52,771 bases of DNA. Origin: Sphingobacteriaceae bacterium UBA2059 (GTDB taxonomy: Bacteria > Bacteroidota > Bacteroidia > Sphingobacteriales > Sphingobacteriaceae). Under the pieces are notes generated by a model. The model worked only from the letters and a program-made list of their open reading frames with translations. It was not told where the DNA came from and ran no database searches. Where the stretch lies: NCBI GenBank assembly GCA_002332615.1, contig DDAL01000008.1, positions 131,075 through 183,845 on the forward strand. Direction: 5' to 3'. Below are positions 1-8,340 of this stretch, piece after piece. The first letter of the stretch is position 1; the number at the start of each line of letters is the position of its first letter. The translations under genes were made by a program, and so were the position numbers.

Positions 1-807
1 ATGCGCACCCGCCTCAATAGATTCTTTAAAAGCAGGCAAATGGTACTCCCTTAACGCCTGGTCTGAGAGATAAACAGGCGTGCGGTCCTTACCCGAAGCA
101 CTTACCTGGTAGCCCAGAAAATGCTTAATACATGAAGCCACGTGTACAGGAGAATGAATAGAATTATCATCACCTTCAAAGCCCTTCACCATTTCTCTTC
201 CAAGTTCGGTACACAGATAGGGATCTTCGCCAAAGGTTTCCCACTGGCGGGGAAAACGCGGATCAGGGCCTAAGTCAAGAACAGGCGAGAAGTTCCAGGG
301 AATAGAACTCGCCCGGGTTTCATAAGCCGTAATTGCAGCCGCTTTCTTAACCAGCTCTCTGTTCCTGGAGGCAGCCTGACCTATTTGCTGAGGAAACATG
401 GTTGCCCCGGCAGTATAGGTTACGCCATGAACGGCATCTATACCATACAATACCGGAATATTAAGCCTTCCCTTTCCGGCCTGCTGTATCTTAGTTATCA
501 ACCCGTTCCACACCTGCGGGGTGCGGGCACGGTTATTGGCCGTATTCAGCACCGAGCCTATTTTATATTGGTCAAAAGCACGCTTCATGGAGTCTGCATT
601 GAGCACCGCCGGCTCATCACTCACAAAGCGGTTAGGGCCATTGGTAAGTACATCCAGCGTAATCTGCGCCATCTGACCCACCTTTTCTTCCAAAGTCATT
701 TTCGACAAAAGCGCTTTCACCCTGCCGTCTACTGCGCCTGGCTTAACCTGCGCACTGCCCGTTAGATAAACAAGCACTACACAGGCTGTTAAAAGTAATT
801 TATTCAT
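1..807 (-). CDS. Glycoside hydrolase family 3 beta-glucosidase, N-terminal part (cut by window edge)
   Basis: The reading frame is open from an ATG at 807 to the window edge, giving 269 residues of the N-terminal part. It begins with a short hydrophobic signal peptide (MNKLLLTACVVLVYLTGSAQ). The (beta/alpha)8 domain of GH3 follows, with recognisable stretches such as VLYGIDAVHGV, the PVLDLGPDPRFPRQWETFGEDP block and the KHFLGY motif. The family releases terminal glucose or similar residues from oligosaccharides, here probably in the periplasm. The catalytic nucleophile lies beyond the window edge and cannot be checked. It is the last visible gene of the leftward sus-type operon, only 8 nt after the GH16 stop. 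It would finish degrading the oligosaccharides made by the GH16 enzyme. The family call is secure; the exact linkage is inferred. Confidence 0.93.
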   Translation of the reverse strand, partial: MNKLLLTACVVLVYLTGSAQVKPGAVDGRVKALLSKMTLEEKVGQMAQITLDVLTNGPNRFVSDEPAVLNADSMKRAFDQYKIGSVLNTANNRARTPQVWNGLITKIQQAGKGRLNIPVLYGIDAVHGVTYTAGATMFPQQIGQAASRNRELVKKAAAITAYETRASSIPWNFSPVLDLGPDPRFPRQWETFGEDPYLCTELGREMVKGFEGDDNSIHSPVHVASCIKHFLGYQVSASGKDRTPVYLSDQALREYHLPAFKESIEAGAH

Positions 808-815
808 TCTAAGAG

Positions 816-1697
816 CTATTTTTCTATCAGTTTAAACACACGCACATAATCCACTTCCATGGTGGCCGGAAACACATCCGGATCCACTCCTTTTTGACCT
901 CCCCAGTTGCCGCCAACAGCAACGTTAAGCAGCAAGTGGAATTTTTTATCAAACGGCCAGGAAGCATAGCCTTTCTTCTCGTTAAGGAACTCAAAAACCA
1001 GCTTATCGTCAATATACCCTTTGATTGCCGCAGGTGTCCAGTCGAGCCTGTACAGGTGAAAGTCGGACATGGCCGTTTCAATAACAGCCTGACCACCGCG
1101 CTGCGTACCAATCATCCCGTTGTAAGCCTCGGTATGGACGGTTACATGCACATTCTTAGGATCATACCCCACGTGCTCCATAATGTCGATCTCGCCAGAC
1201 TTAGGCCAGGGGCCATAACTCAGGTCACTGGGCAGCATCCACAGTGCCGGCCAGGTGCCCCTGCCCTGCGGAAGCTTCGCCCTGATTTCAAAGCGCCCGT
1301 ACAGAAAGTCCCCTTTACCCTTGCTCACCATACGACTGGAAGTATATTCCTTGCCTCCCTTAGCCTCCCTGCGCGCTGTGATTTTAAGGACTCCCTTTTC
1401 CACAACAGCGTTCTCCGGGCGATCAGTATAGTACTGAAGTTCATTATTTCCCCAGCCATTGGTTCCAGTACCAATATCATAAGCCCACTTCGTCTTATCC
1501 GGAGTGCCATCCTTATCAAACTCATCGGCCCATACCGGACTTGTGTCAAAGGACCAGGACGTTTCAACCGGCTTGGGGGGCGCCGGAGGATCTACCGGCA
1601 GGGGTTTTAAATTATCACCTCCGGAGCAGGATGTGAACATCGCCATCAGCAGGCAAGGCACATAAGTTAACAACATCATATTTTTCGATATAAGCAT
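816..1697 (-). CDS. Glycoside hydrolase family 16 beta-glucanase lipoprotein (laminarinase-like)
   Basis: This 293-residue protein has a lipoprotein signal ending in a lipobox (FTSC, Cys24), so it is probably anchored in the outer membrane. The GH16 jelly-roll follows, with the active-site signature EIDIME at residues 169-174 (nucleophile Glu169, Asp171, acid/base Glu174). Nearby are the WPALWMLP and HVTVHTEAYN segments seen in laminarinase-type members. Family knowledge: these are endo-acting retaining enzymes on beta-1,3 or beta-1,3-1,4 glucans, and some act on galactans. It lies between the glycan-binding lipoprotein (12 nt upstream) and the GH3 gene. The likely role is first cleavage of a beta-glucan at the cell surface. 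Laminarin as substrate is an inference from the subfamily-like motif and the GH3 partner. Confidence 0.93.
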   Translation of the reverse strand: MLISKNMMLLTYVPCLLMAMFTSCSGGDNLKPLPVDPPAPPKPVETSWSFDTSPVWADEFDKDGTPDKTKWAYDIGTGTNGWGNNELQYYTDRPENAVVEKGVLKITARREAKGGKEYTSSRMVSKGKGDFLYGRFEIRAKLPQGRGTWPALWMLPSDLSYGPWPKSGEIDIMEHVGYDPKNVHVTVHTEAYNGMIGTQRGGQAVIETAMSDFHLYRLDWTPAAIKGYIDDKLVFEFLNEKKGYASWPFDKKFHLLLNVAVGGNWGGQKGVDPDVFPATMEVDYVRVFKLIEK

Positions 1698-1709
1698 ACA
1701 GTAATGAAA

Positions 1710-3089
1710 TTAAAACAGTTCGAGCTCATCAATATAAAATATCGCTTCGTTAGGATGTCCTTCCCCTCCGGGCTGAACGATCAGCTTATCATACTTAGTT
1801 ACCCCGGCAATATCGCTAAAGTCAAACACCAGTTCCACCCACTGATTGTGTATAGTTACAGGAACAATTACCTCTTTTTGAGTTTGCCAGGCATTACCAC
1901 CATCCAGAGAGTTCTGAAGCTTTAAAGCAACCTGAGGCTTTACTTTTGAATAGTCATTACTGCCCGGGAAGAACACTTTGAGCTTAAACTTATTCTTAGC
2001 CGACAGATTAAGCCGGTAGTCAAGCGTGGTTTGCAAGTTAGCATACTGATTCGCTTCGCCTTCCAGGCGTTCGTAATAAGCTGTTTTTGCAGAAGTATTG
2101 GCAGGTTTAGGGAAAGGATTATCGTAATTGGGCTTAAAAACAATGCTCTCAGCCAGCCAGGCTATTTTGCCGGTGCCGTCAAAGCTGTCCTTAATATCGC
2201 CCTCCTTTAATGGTTTTTCGATAATCGGCTTCGAATATCCTTTGGGTATAAGCCTCAGCCACCACGCCCGTGCGCTGTTAGCATTATCGGCAACCTTAAG
2301 GTATAGTTCATTTTCGGAGAGATTTAGTATTTCATATTTCGACACACCTGTATAATAAGCAATGAAGCCTCCGTTGCTAATCGTTAAAAAGTTCTTTTCG
2401 CCCTCTGTTGTAACAGACCAGGTTAAATTAGCCGGAGGCGTATAAGCCATTGTGTAATCGGCCCCTTTCACACCGCCTAAAGCCGGTGCATTATCGCCAT
2501 TAACAAAGCTGCTTCCATGATTATTATAGGTATAAGCAAAGTTATTATTTAGATTAAAGGTCATTTCGTCATCATACATTCCCTCATCTTTCTTATCGTT
2601 AGGACCTGCTTTCCACCACTCAGGTTCCTTGCCTTCTATTGGGCCAACCCCCATATGACCCCCTGTTTCACGATCAATAACCCAGGTTTTACCGTTCAAT
2701 GCACTTCCGCCCCCGGTTAGCAAGTTGTAATCCTCGCGGTCGAGCATAGCAGGGTTCGTTTTTGCAATCTTAATGGTTTGAGTAGAAAAGGCCGAGCCGC
2801 CGCTGGTATAAACCGTAAGCTTAACCGTATAGTCGCCGGCAAGAGCAAAAGCGCCCTTCACCTCATTTCCTACATCAGTTGTACCGTTGCCAAAGTCCCA
2901 CAGGGCCCTTGTAACCGGCCCCGACTCGTTCTTAAAGTGAATGATGTTTGGATTGTCGGCGTCAGGACTGGCCGAAAATTTAACCTGCCCCTCTGTGGGC
3001 TCAGGGCCCAACTCAGGGTCCTCTACTTTACAGGCTGTCCAGGTAAGAGCTACTGCCAGGAACAGAAAGATATATTTTAGTTTTTTCAT
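1710..3089 (-). CDS. PKD-domain surface glycan-binding lipoprotein (SusE/F-position protein)
   Basis: This is a 459-residue lipoprotein with lipobox LTWTAC (Cys20). Residues about 35-110 form a PKD-type domain (LWDFGNGTT, FALAGDYTVKLTVYT). A middle domain (about 115-290) is rich in Trp, Gly and Asn. A C-terminal beta-rich domain (about 300-459) ends in FYIDELELF and resembles a carbohydrate-binding module. No catalytic motif is visible. It directly follows the susD-like gene, the usual position of surface glycan-binding proteins in polysaccharide utilisation loci, where they capture polysaccharide next to the SusCD complex. The assignment rests on position and architecture; sequence divergence of such proteins is high, so the ligand (probably the same beta-glucan) is inferred. 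Confidence 0.82.
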   Translation of the reverse strand: MKKLKYIFLFLAVALTWTACKVEDPELGPEPTEGQVKFSASPDADNPNIIHFKNESGPVTRALWDFGNGTTDVGNEVKGAFALAGDYTVKLTVYTSGGSAFSTQTIKIAKTNPAMLDREDYNLLTGGGSALNGKTWVIDRETGGHMGVGPIEGKEPEWWKAGPNDKKDEGMYDDEMTFNLNNNFAYTYNNHGSSFVNGDNAPALGGVKGADYTMAYTPPANLTWSVTTEGEKNFLTISNGGFIAYYTGVSKYEILNLSENELYLKVADNANSARAWWLRLIPKGYSKPIIEKPLKEGDIKDSFDGTGKIAWLAESIVFKPNYDNPFPKPANTSAKTAYYERLEGEANQYANLQTTLDYRLNLSAKNKFKLKVFFPGSNDYSKVKPQVALKLQNSLDGGNAWQTQKEVIVPVTIHNQWVELVFDFSDIAGVTKYDKLIVQPGGEGHPNEAIFYIDELELF

Positions 3090-3108
3090 TACATCAATGC
3101 TTAATTAA

Positions 3109-4686
3109 TTAATAACCCTCGTTTTGCTTCAAAGAAGTACACATGTCCCGTTCCGACTGAGGAATAGGCCAGAAACCTTTTGAAGCCGTATTAAAGGTTG
3201 CCACGTAGTCGGCAGCATCATCGGTATAGCCAGGAGCTTTTGTACTTTGAGCATTAATAGCCTTAGCAGCTTCGGCAGTGCCCATGCGCAGCAAATCCCA
3301 GTAACGCTGTCCTTCAAGGGCCAGCTCAACACGTCTTTCCTTAAAAATATTTTCAAGGCTAACTGTTTTATGAGGCATTTTAACACGGTCACGCACGCGG
3401 TTATAATATGTTTGTGCCTCGCCGCCACCTGCCATAAGGTCAAGCTCTGCAGCCATCAGCAATACGTCGGCAAAACGAATGGCGCGGTAGTTATTTCCCC
3501 AGTTAAGCTCATACTGCCCTCCCGAAGGAGCGTAATCGTTAGAAGTAGTGTACTTTTTGCTAAAATAACCTGTATGCTGATAGCCCGGGCTTATATCGCC
3601 CGTTAAATCGGCAGGAAAGATAATTGTGGCATTCTTACGCGGATCATTAGGTTCAAAAGCATTCACCAGGTTTTGCGAAACCGGTGCGAAGCTCCAGCCC
3701 GAACCGAAGTTCTTATCGCCTGCAACGCGCGGACCCTGCATTAAAGGCTGCATATTCCCTTCGCCGCCTTGAATATATCCCCAGTCCCACCAGGGATTTT
3801 CATCCGAATAGGAAACTTCCCATACAGACTCAATGCTAAACTCATTGGATTTGCGAAACACATCTTCAAAAACAGGAAGCAGATCATGGCCGCTTGAGCT
3901 AATCACGTCTTTTAAATGAGCCAAAGCGCTTTGAGTGTTCAGCACCTTGTCGCCGGCAGTAATATCCTGCTTGTACACCGATTGGTAAAACAGGAACACC
4001 CTTGCAAGCAGTGCTTTAGCCGCCCATTTGGTAGCATGGCCCTGGCTGCCTTTTAAGGTTGAAGCAGGCAGATAGTCAATAGCTTCATTCAGGTCCTTTA
4101 CAATTTGAGCATAAGTATCTTTAGGTGCAGCCTGCGCCCCACAGTATTCAGACGGCTTTTGCGTAGTTAAAATAAGAGGTATATTTTCAAAAGCCCTTAC
4201 AAGCTCAAAATAAAAATTAGCCCTTAAAAACTTTGCCTCGGCAGCCAGCTGGTTTTTAAAACTTTCGGGAGCATCAATACCTCCAAGCCTTGACAGCAAT
4301 AGATTTGCACGGTAAATACCAGTATAATGATTTGCCCAGTGAGTTCTGGTGAGTGTATTATTAAGCGTAATTTTATGTCGGTCAATCTCTATCATTACCG
4401 GCGAGTCCGAGCGGCTGCCCCCGCCTGCGTACGCATCATCCGAAGCCACGTCAGACATGAGCGGATCGGGACTAAAATTGCCGCCGCCTGCACCTGTGTG
4501 CCATTGAAGAACATCATAAACAGCTGTCAATGCCTCGGTGGCATCATCCTGAGTCTTATAGAAGTTTTCTTCTACGCGGCTGTCTACCGGTTTTATATCC
4601 AGAAAATCCTTGCAGGCGCCAAACGACAGGCCGGCCACAAGCATAATTCCCACTCGTATAGTTGTATATTTTGCTATCTTTTTCAT
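3109..4686 (-). CDS. SusD/RagB-family nutrient-binding outer-membrane lipoprotein
   Basis: The protein has 525 residues with lipobox SFGAC (Cys25), then the SusD start KDFLDIKPVDSRVEENFYKTQDDATEALTAVYD in which the first TPR-like helices begin. The C-terminal SusD region is clear: YRAIRFADVLLMAAE, ...FKERRVELALEGQRYWDLLRMG and FWPIPQSERD. SusD proteins form a lid over the SusC barrel and capture oligosaccharide for import. It lies 11 nt downstream of the susC-like gene and 19 nt upstream of the PKD lipoprotein, consistent with one transcript. There is no frameshift and the length is normal for the family. Confidence 0.96.
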   Translation of the reverse strand: MKKIAKYTTIRVGIMLVAGLSFGACKDFLDIKPVDSRVEENFYKTQDDATEALTAVYDVLQWHTGAGGGNFSPDPLMSDVASDDAYAGGGSRSDSPVMIEIDRHKITLNNTLTRTHWANHYTGIYRANLLLSRLGGIDAPESFKNQLAAEAKFLRANFYFELVRAFENIPLILTTQKPSEYCGAQAAPKDTYAQIVKDLNEAIDYLPASTLKGSQGHATKWAAKALLARVFLFYQSVYKQDITAGDKVLNTQSALAHLKDVISSSGHDLLPVFEDVFRKSNEFSIESVWEVSYSDENPWWDWGYIQGGEGNMQPLMQGPRVAGDKNFGSGWSFAPVSQNLVNAFEPNDPRKNATIIFPADLTGDISPGYQHTGYFSKKYTTSNDYAPSGGQYELNWGNNYRAIRFADVLLMAAELDLMAGGGEAQTYYNRVRDRVKMPHKTVSLENIFKERRVELALEGQRYWDLLRMGTAEAAKAINAQSTKAPGYTDDAADYVATFNTASKGFWPIPQSERDMCTSLKQNEGY

Positions 4687-4697
4687 GTGAATACTAA

Positions 4698-7600
4698 TTA
4701 AAAAGTTGCGCCTAAACCAATTCGGTACGTTCTTGCCTGAGGGTAGATACCACGGTCAATACCAATATCCAGACTGGACCTGGCACCGATTTCGGGGTCG
4801 AAGCCGCTATATTTAGTCAGCGTAAACAAGTTATCGGCAGATACATAGATTCTTAGCTTCTGAAGGCTTACTTTTGAAAGCAAAGGCTTAGCAAAATTGT
4901 AGCCTATCTGCAATGTTTTCATCCTTACAAAATCGCCGTCTTCCAGGTAAATGTCAGATATACGGGTGTAGTTACCATTCACATCATTCCAGGTAAAGCG
5001 CGGATGCTCATTGGTACTTCCCTCGCCCGACCATCTGTTAAGATAGGTAGACTGCATGTTGGACGTAGAAAGGTCATGCCTGCGCGTGCCGTTAAAAATC
5101 TGATTGCCAAAGGCACCACTCATAAAGCCGCTCAGATCAACATTTTTATAAGCAAAGCTAAAATTAAAGCCCGCGGTAACTTTGGGAGTAGGATTGCCGA
5201 TGCGGGTACGATCATCCGGATCGATAACACCATCGCCATTAGTGTCAGCAAACCGTACATCGCCGGGCTGTGCATCGGGCTGAAGCTTTTTGCCATCGGC
5301 ATTTACATAGGCATTAACCTCAGCAGTATTTTGGAAAATTCCATCCGTTTTATAGCCATAGAAATAAGAAAAAGGCTGGCCTACGGTACTTTGTTCAACC
5401 TCGCCATAAGTAGATATGGTTGCCCCGGCCAGTCGTTTCTGCTCATTCTTAATTTCAGTAACCTCATTCTTATTAAAACTTCCGTTGATGCCGGCAGATA
5501 CCTTAAAATCATTGAAGTTTTGCTGGAAGTTAAGCGCAAGCTCGAGGCCCGAGTTCCGTACCGAACCTCCGTTGGCAGCACCTGCAGGTACCCCAACCGA
5601 AAGGGGGATAGGCACGGTAAGCAGCCAGCCTTTGGTAGTTTTAATATAGTAGTCGGCCGTAAACGAAAGCCGGTTATTCAGGAAAGCAAGGTCCAGACCA
5701 ATATCTGTTTGTTCAGATGCCTCCCATTTGATATCCGGATTGGAAACATAAGCAGGCGAAGCCCCGCTTTTATAACCTTTACCCGAGCCTGTATAGAAGG
5801 TATACCCGCGGCCAACACTAATAAGCGAAGCCCATGGATAAAGCCCGATATCGTCATTACCATTTTGTCCCCAGGATGCTCTCAGCTTTCCGAAGTTAAG
5901 CACCTTGCTATCGGCCATAAAATCTTCATCGCTAAACACCCAGCCCGCAGATACAGCCGGGAAATAACCGAAAGGATTATTCTTGCCAAACCTGGAGGAA
6001 CCGTCCCTGCGCAGCGAAGCCGAAAAGAGGTATTTACTTGCGTAATTATAGTTTACCCGGCCAAACAGGGAGAACAAAGCACTTTTGCCGGCCCCGCCTG
6101 TCGCCACCGCCGAACCTGCGTCAACCGCAAGGTTAAGATAGGCCATAGCAGGATCATTCACTACAAGGCCGGTATTGGCGCCATATACATTTTCAGAGTT
6201 ATCTTTACGTGCAGTGGTTCCAAGCACAGCATCAAAGCTATGCTGGTTTATCGAAGTACTGTAAGTCAGCACATTATCAGTCTGCCAGGTATAGTACCGT
6301 GCAGTACCCTTAGATACCTGGCTCTTATCGCGCTTTTGAGCTGAGTTAAGATAAAAAACAGGGCTGTAATTATCGTCACTCACAAAAGCCAGATCAATTC
6401 CAAAGGAGCTTCTGAAGCTAAGACCCTTCATAAGCTTAAGGTCGGCATAGGTATTGCCCACCAGCTTATCTACCCGGGTGCGCCCATGCATTACTTCAAG
6501 GCGTGCAAGAGGGTTAACCACCTCCTGCGCTATATAAGGAGATATTGCATAAAGTACGCCGTCCGAATTTCTTACCGAGTAAGGCTGATAAGCCGCTGCT
6601 TTAACAGAATCTGTTTCGTAAACCGGAGTTAGCGGGTCTATATTGATTGCATTGTTCAGCAGGCCGCCAAACTCCTGGTTGGGGTCAATAGCGCTGCGCT
6701 GTATCTGAGAGTATGCCAGGCCGGTACCAATCTTTAAAAAATCCTTCACCTTATTGTCCGAGTTAACCCGGAAGGTATATCGCTTAAAGCGCGACTTATC
6801 ACCGCCAACAATTCCCTTCTGATCAAACAGCGAGAAGGTGGCATTGAATGAGTTACGGTCGGTACCCCCGCTCACGTTAAGCTGATGATTTGTTATCGGG
6901 GCATTATCTTCAAACAAAGCTTTTTGCCAGTCGGTTCCATGTCCTTTAGGATATTTAGAAACATCCGGAAAAGGAATTGTTCTGCCGGCATTTGCCGCGC
7001 CCTCATTCATCATCGTAACATACTCGCGTGCATCCAGCAGGTTCATGGTGCGCCACGGATTTTGAAAACCGGTATAGCCCTCATAGCCAACCTGCATTTT
7101 TCCGTCCTTCTTGCCGCCTTTAGTTGTTATAATAACCACCCCGTTTGCACCGCGTGCTCCATAGATAGCAGCCGAAGCGGCATCCTTAAGTACATCCATC
7201 GACTCGATGTCGGCAGGGTTTATATAATCTATGCCGCCCACCTGAAAACCGTCGACAATATAAATAGGCGATGCGTTACCATTGGTACCAATACCTCGGA
7301 TGCGCACGGTAGGTGCATCACCAGGCTGGCCGGAAATATTGGTAACCTGTACCCCGGCAACCCGGCCCTGCAGTGACTGCTCCACCCGCTGCACAGGTGT
7401 TTGCGTTATCTGCTCGGCCTTTACAGACGAAATGGCGGATGATACCGCCTTACGCAGCTGCGTACCATAACCGATAACAACTACCTCCTGCAGGGCAACC
7501 TTATCATCGCGCAAAACGACGTTAATTGTACTGCGCCCCTGCACAGGCTGCTCCTGTGTTGTAAAACCTATATAAGTAAATACGAGCACAGCATTCTGGC

Positions 7601-7799
7601 CCGCAACAGTTATGGCATAAGCGCCATTGGCATCGGTTGATACTCCGGTGCGGGTGCCTTTGAGCATAATACTTACGCCAGGCAGTGTGTTTCCAGTTGC
7701 ATCTGTTACCCGTCCGCTAACACGCTGGCTCTGGCTGTAGCCCAGCATAGGGATGAGTAAAAGGAGCAATGAAAAAAGTAAAGTAGTTTTTCTTTTCAT
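4698..7799 (-). CDS. SusC/RagA-family TonB-linked outer-membrane transporter
   Basis: This 1033-residue protein has a signal peptide (MKRKTTLLFSLLLLLIPMLGYSQ). A CarboxypepD_reg-like domain follows at about residues 25-105 (VSGRVTDATGNTLPGVSI, VVLRDDKVALQEVVVIGYG). The plug domain carries the SusC signatures VRIRGIGTNGNASPIYIVDG and DVLKDAASAAIYGARGANGVVIITTK. The rest is the 22-strand barrel, ending in an aromatic residue (LGATF). It would import glycan fragments into the periplasm using energy from TonB. It is the first gene of the leftward operon, and a Bacteroidota-type promoter lies about 55 nt upstream. The gene is complete. Confidence 0.97.
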   Translation of the reverse strand: MKRKTTLLFSLLLLLIPMLGYSQSQRVSGRVTDATGNTLPGVSIMLKGTRTGVSTDANGAYAITVAGQNAVLVFTYIGFTTQEQPVQGRSTINVVLRDDKVALQEVVVIGYGTQLRKAVSSAISSVKAEQITQTPVQRVEQSLQGRVAGVQVTNISGQPGDAPTVRIRGIGTNGNASPIYIVDGFQVGGIDYINPADIESMDVLKDAASAAIYGARGANGVVIITTKGGKKDGKMQVGYEGYTGFQNPWRTMNLLDAREYVTMMNEGAANAGRTIPFPDVSKYPKGHGTDWQKALFEDNAPITNHQLNVSGGTDRNSFNATFSLFDQKGIVGGDKSRFKRYTFRVNSDNKVKDFLKIGTGLAYSQIQRSAIDPNQEFGGLLNNAINIDPLTPVYETDSVKAAAYQPYSVRNSDGVLYAISPYIAQEVVNPLARLEVMHGRTRVDKLVGNTYADLKLMKGLSFRSSFGIDLAFVSDDNYSPVFYLNSAQKRDKSQVSKGTARYYTWQTDNVLTYSTSINQHSFDAVLGTTARKDNSENVYGANTGLVVNDPAMAYLNLAVDAGSAVATGGAGKSALFSLFGRVNYNYASKYLFSASLRRDGSSRFGKNNPFGYFPAVSAGWVFSDEDFMADSKVLNFGKLRASWGQNGNDDIGLYPWASLISVGRGYTFYTGSGKGYKSGASPAYVSNPDIKWEASEQTDIGLDLAFLNNRLSFTADYYIKTTKGWLLTVPIPLSVGVPAGAANGGSVRNSGLELALNFQQNFNDFKVSAGINGSFNKNEVTEIKNEQKRLAGATISTYGEVEQSTVGQPFSYFYGYKTDGIFQNTAEVNAYVNADGKKLQPDAQPGDVRFADTNGDGVIDPDDRTRIGNPTPKVTAGFNFSFAYKNVDLSGFMSGAFGNQIFNGTRRHDLSTSNMQSTYLNRWSGEGSTNEHPRFTWNDVNGNYTRISDIYLEDGDFVRMKTLQIGYNFAKPLLSKVSLQKLRIYVSADNLFTLTKYSGFDPEIGARSSLDIGIDRGIYPQARTYRIGLGATF

Positions 7800-8340
7800 T
7801 CGTTTAAAGTTTAGTTGTAGAATAAGGTTAGCGCTTTTCCTTTCAAAGCTTATACAAAGCTAGTGTATACCTGCTCCGGCAAAGAAACAAGCACCCCATT
7901 AATACCCATACAAAAACACCCGAATGCGCCTTTTTCGCTACAACACACCACAACATTACCACAACACAACTACTCATTCAACAAAAAAGCACAATAAATA
8001 ACCTTCGCTTTTGTAGTACCCCCTCACGACCCTCACTTAGTGTACTTTTCATACTTAGCCCCCTCTTTTAAAACTACATTTAACAGCCCCGGAAGCCGCG
8101 AGGGCAAGCCTGCTGCAAGGCCGGAGCCAGGGCGGTACCAGCCTTTTTTAAAAAAACCTTAGCCATATTTTAATCTGCACGTATTAAAAAAACCACTTTG
8201 GGCAGCATTGGTCAGGCCAGGTACAGCAAAGGAAACACCTGCACAAAGGCCGGCACTTTGGATTAAAGCTAAAAATGTGTTTCTTTAGCTATGAAGCAAC
8301 ACCTCTCAGCCTCTTATTAATCAATAACAGCCCTTAAAGT
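7800..8340. other. Divergent intergenic region between PUL operon and its regulator
   Basis: This is 541 bp without a coding frame I can support. It holds the susC promoter near 7855-7883. From about 7890 to 8090 the plus strand is almost free of G (runs of A, C and T such as CAACACACCACAACATTACC), a strong strand asymmetry. No TAnnTTTG element is obvious before the regulator at 8341. The regulator's binding site is expected here but I cannot name it. Confidence 0.6.
7855..7883 (-). promoter_or_regulatory. Bacteroidota-type promoter of the sus-like operon
   Basis: On the minus strand TTTG (7880-7883) is followed by a 17-nt spacer and TAGCTTTG (7855-7862), an exact match to the -7 element TAnnTTTG. 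Transcription would start near 7848, leaving a leader of about 50 nt before the susC-like ATG at 7799. The motif match is seen; use as a promoter is inferred. Confidence 0.55.

Noticed and set aside
5004..6344. Long plus-strand frame of 446 codons inside the susC-like gene
   Set aside because: It is antisense to a clear SusC barrel, has the composition of a shadow frame (Arg, Lys, Ile and His rich) and shows no domain; GC-rich coding DNA often leaves such open frames.
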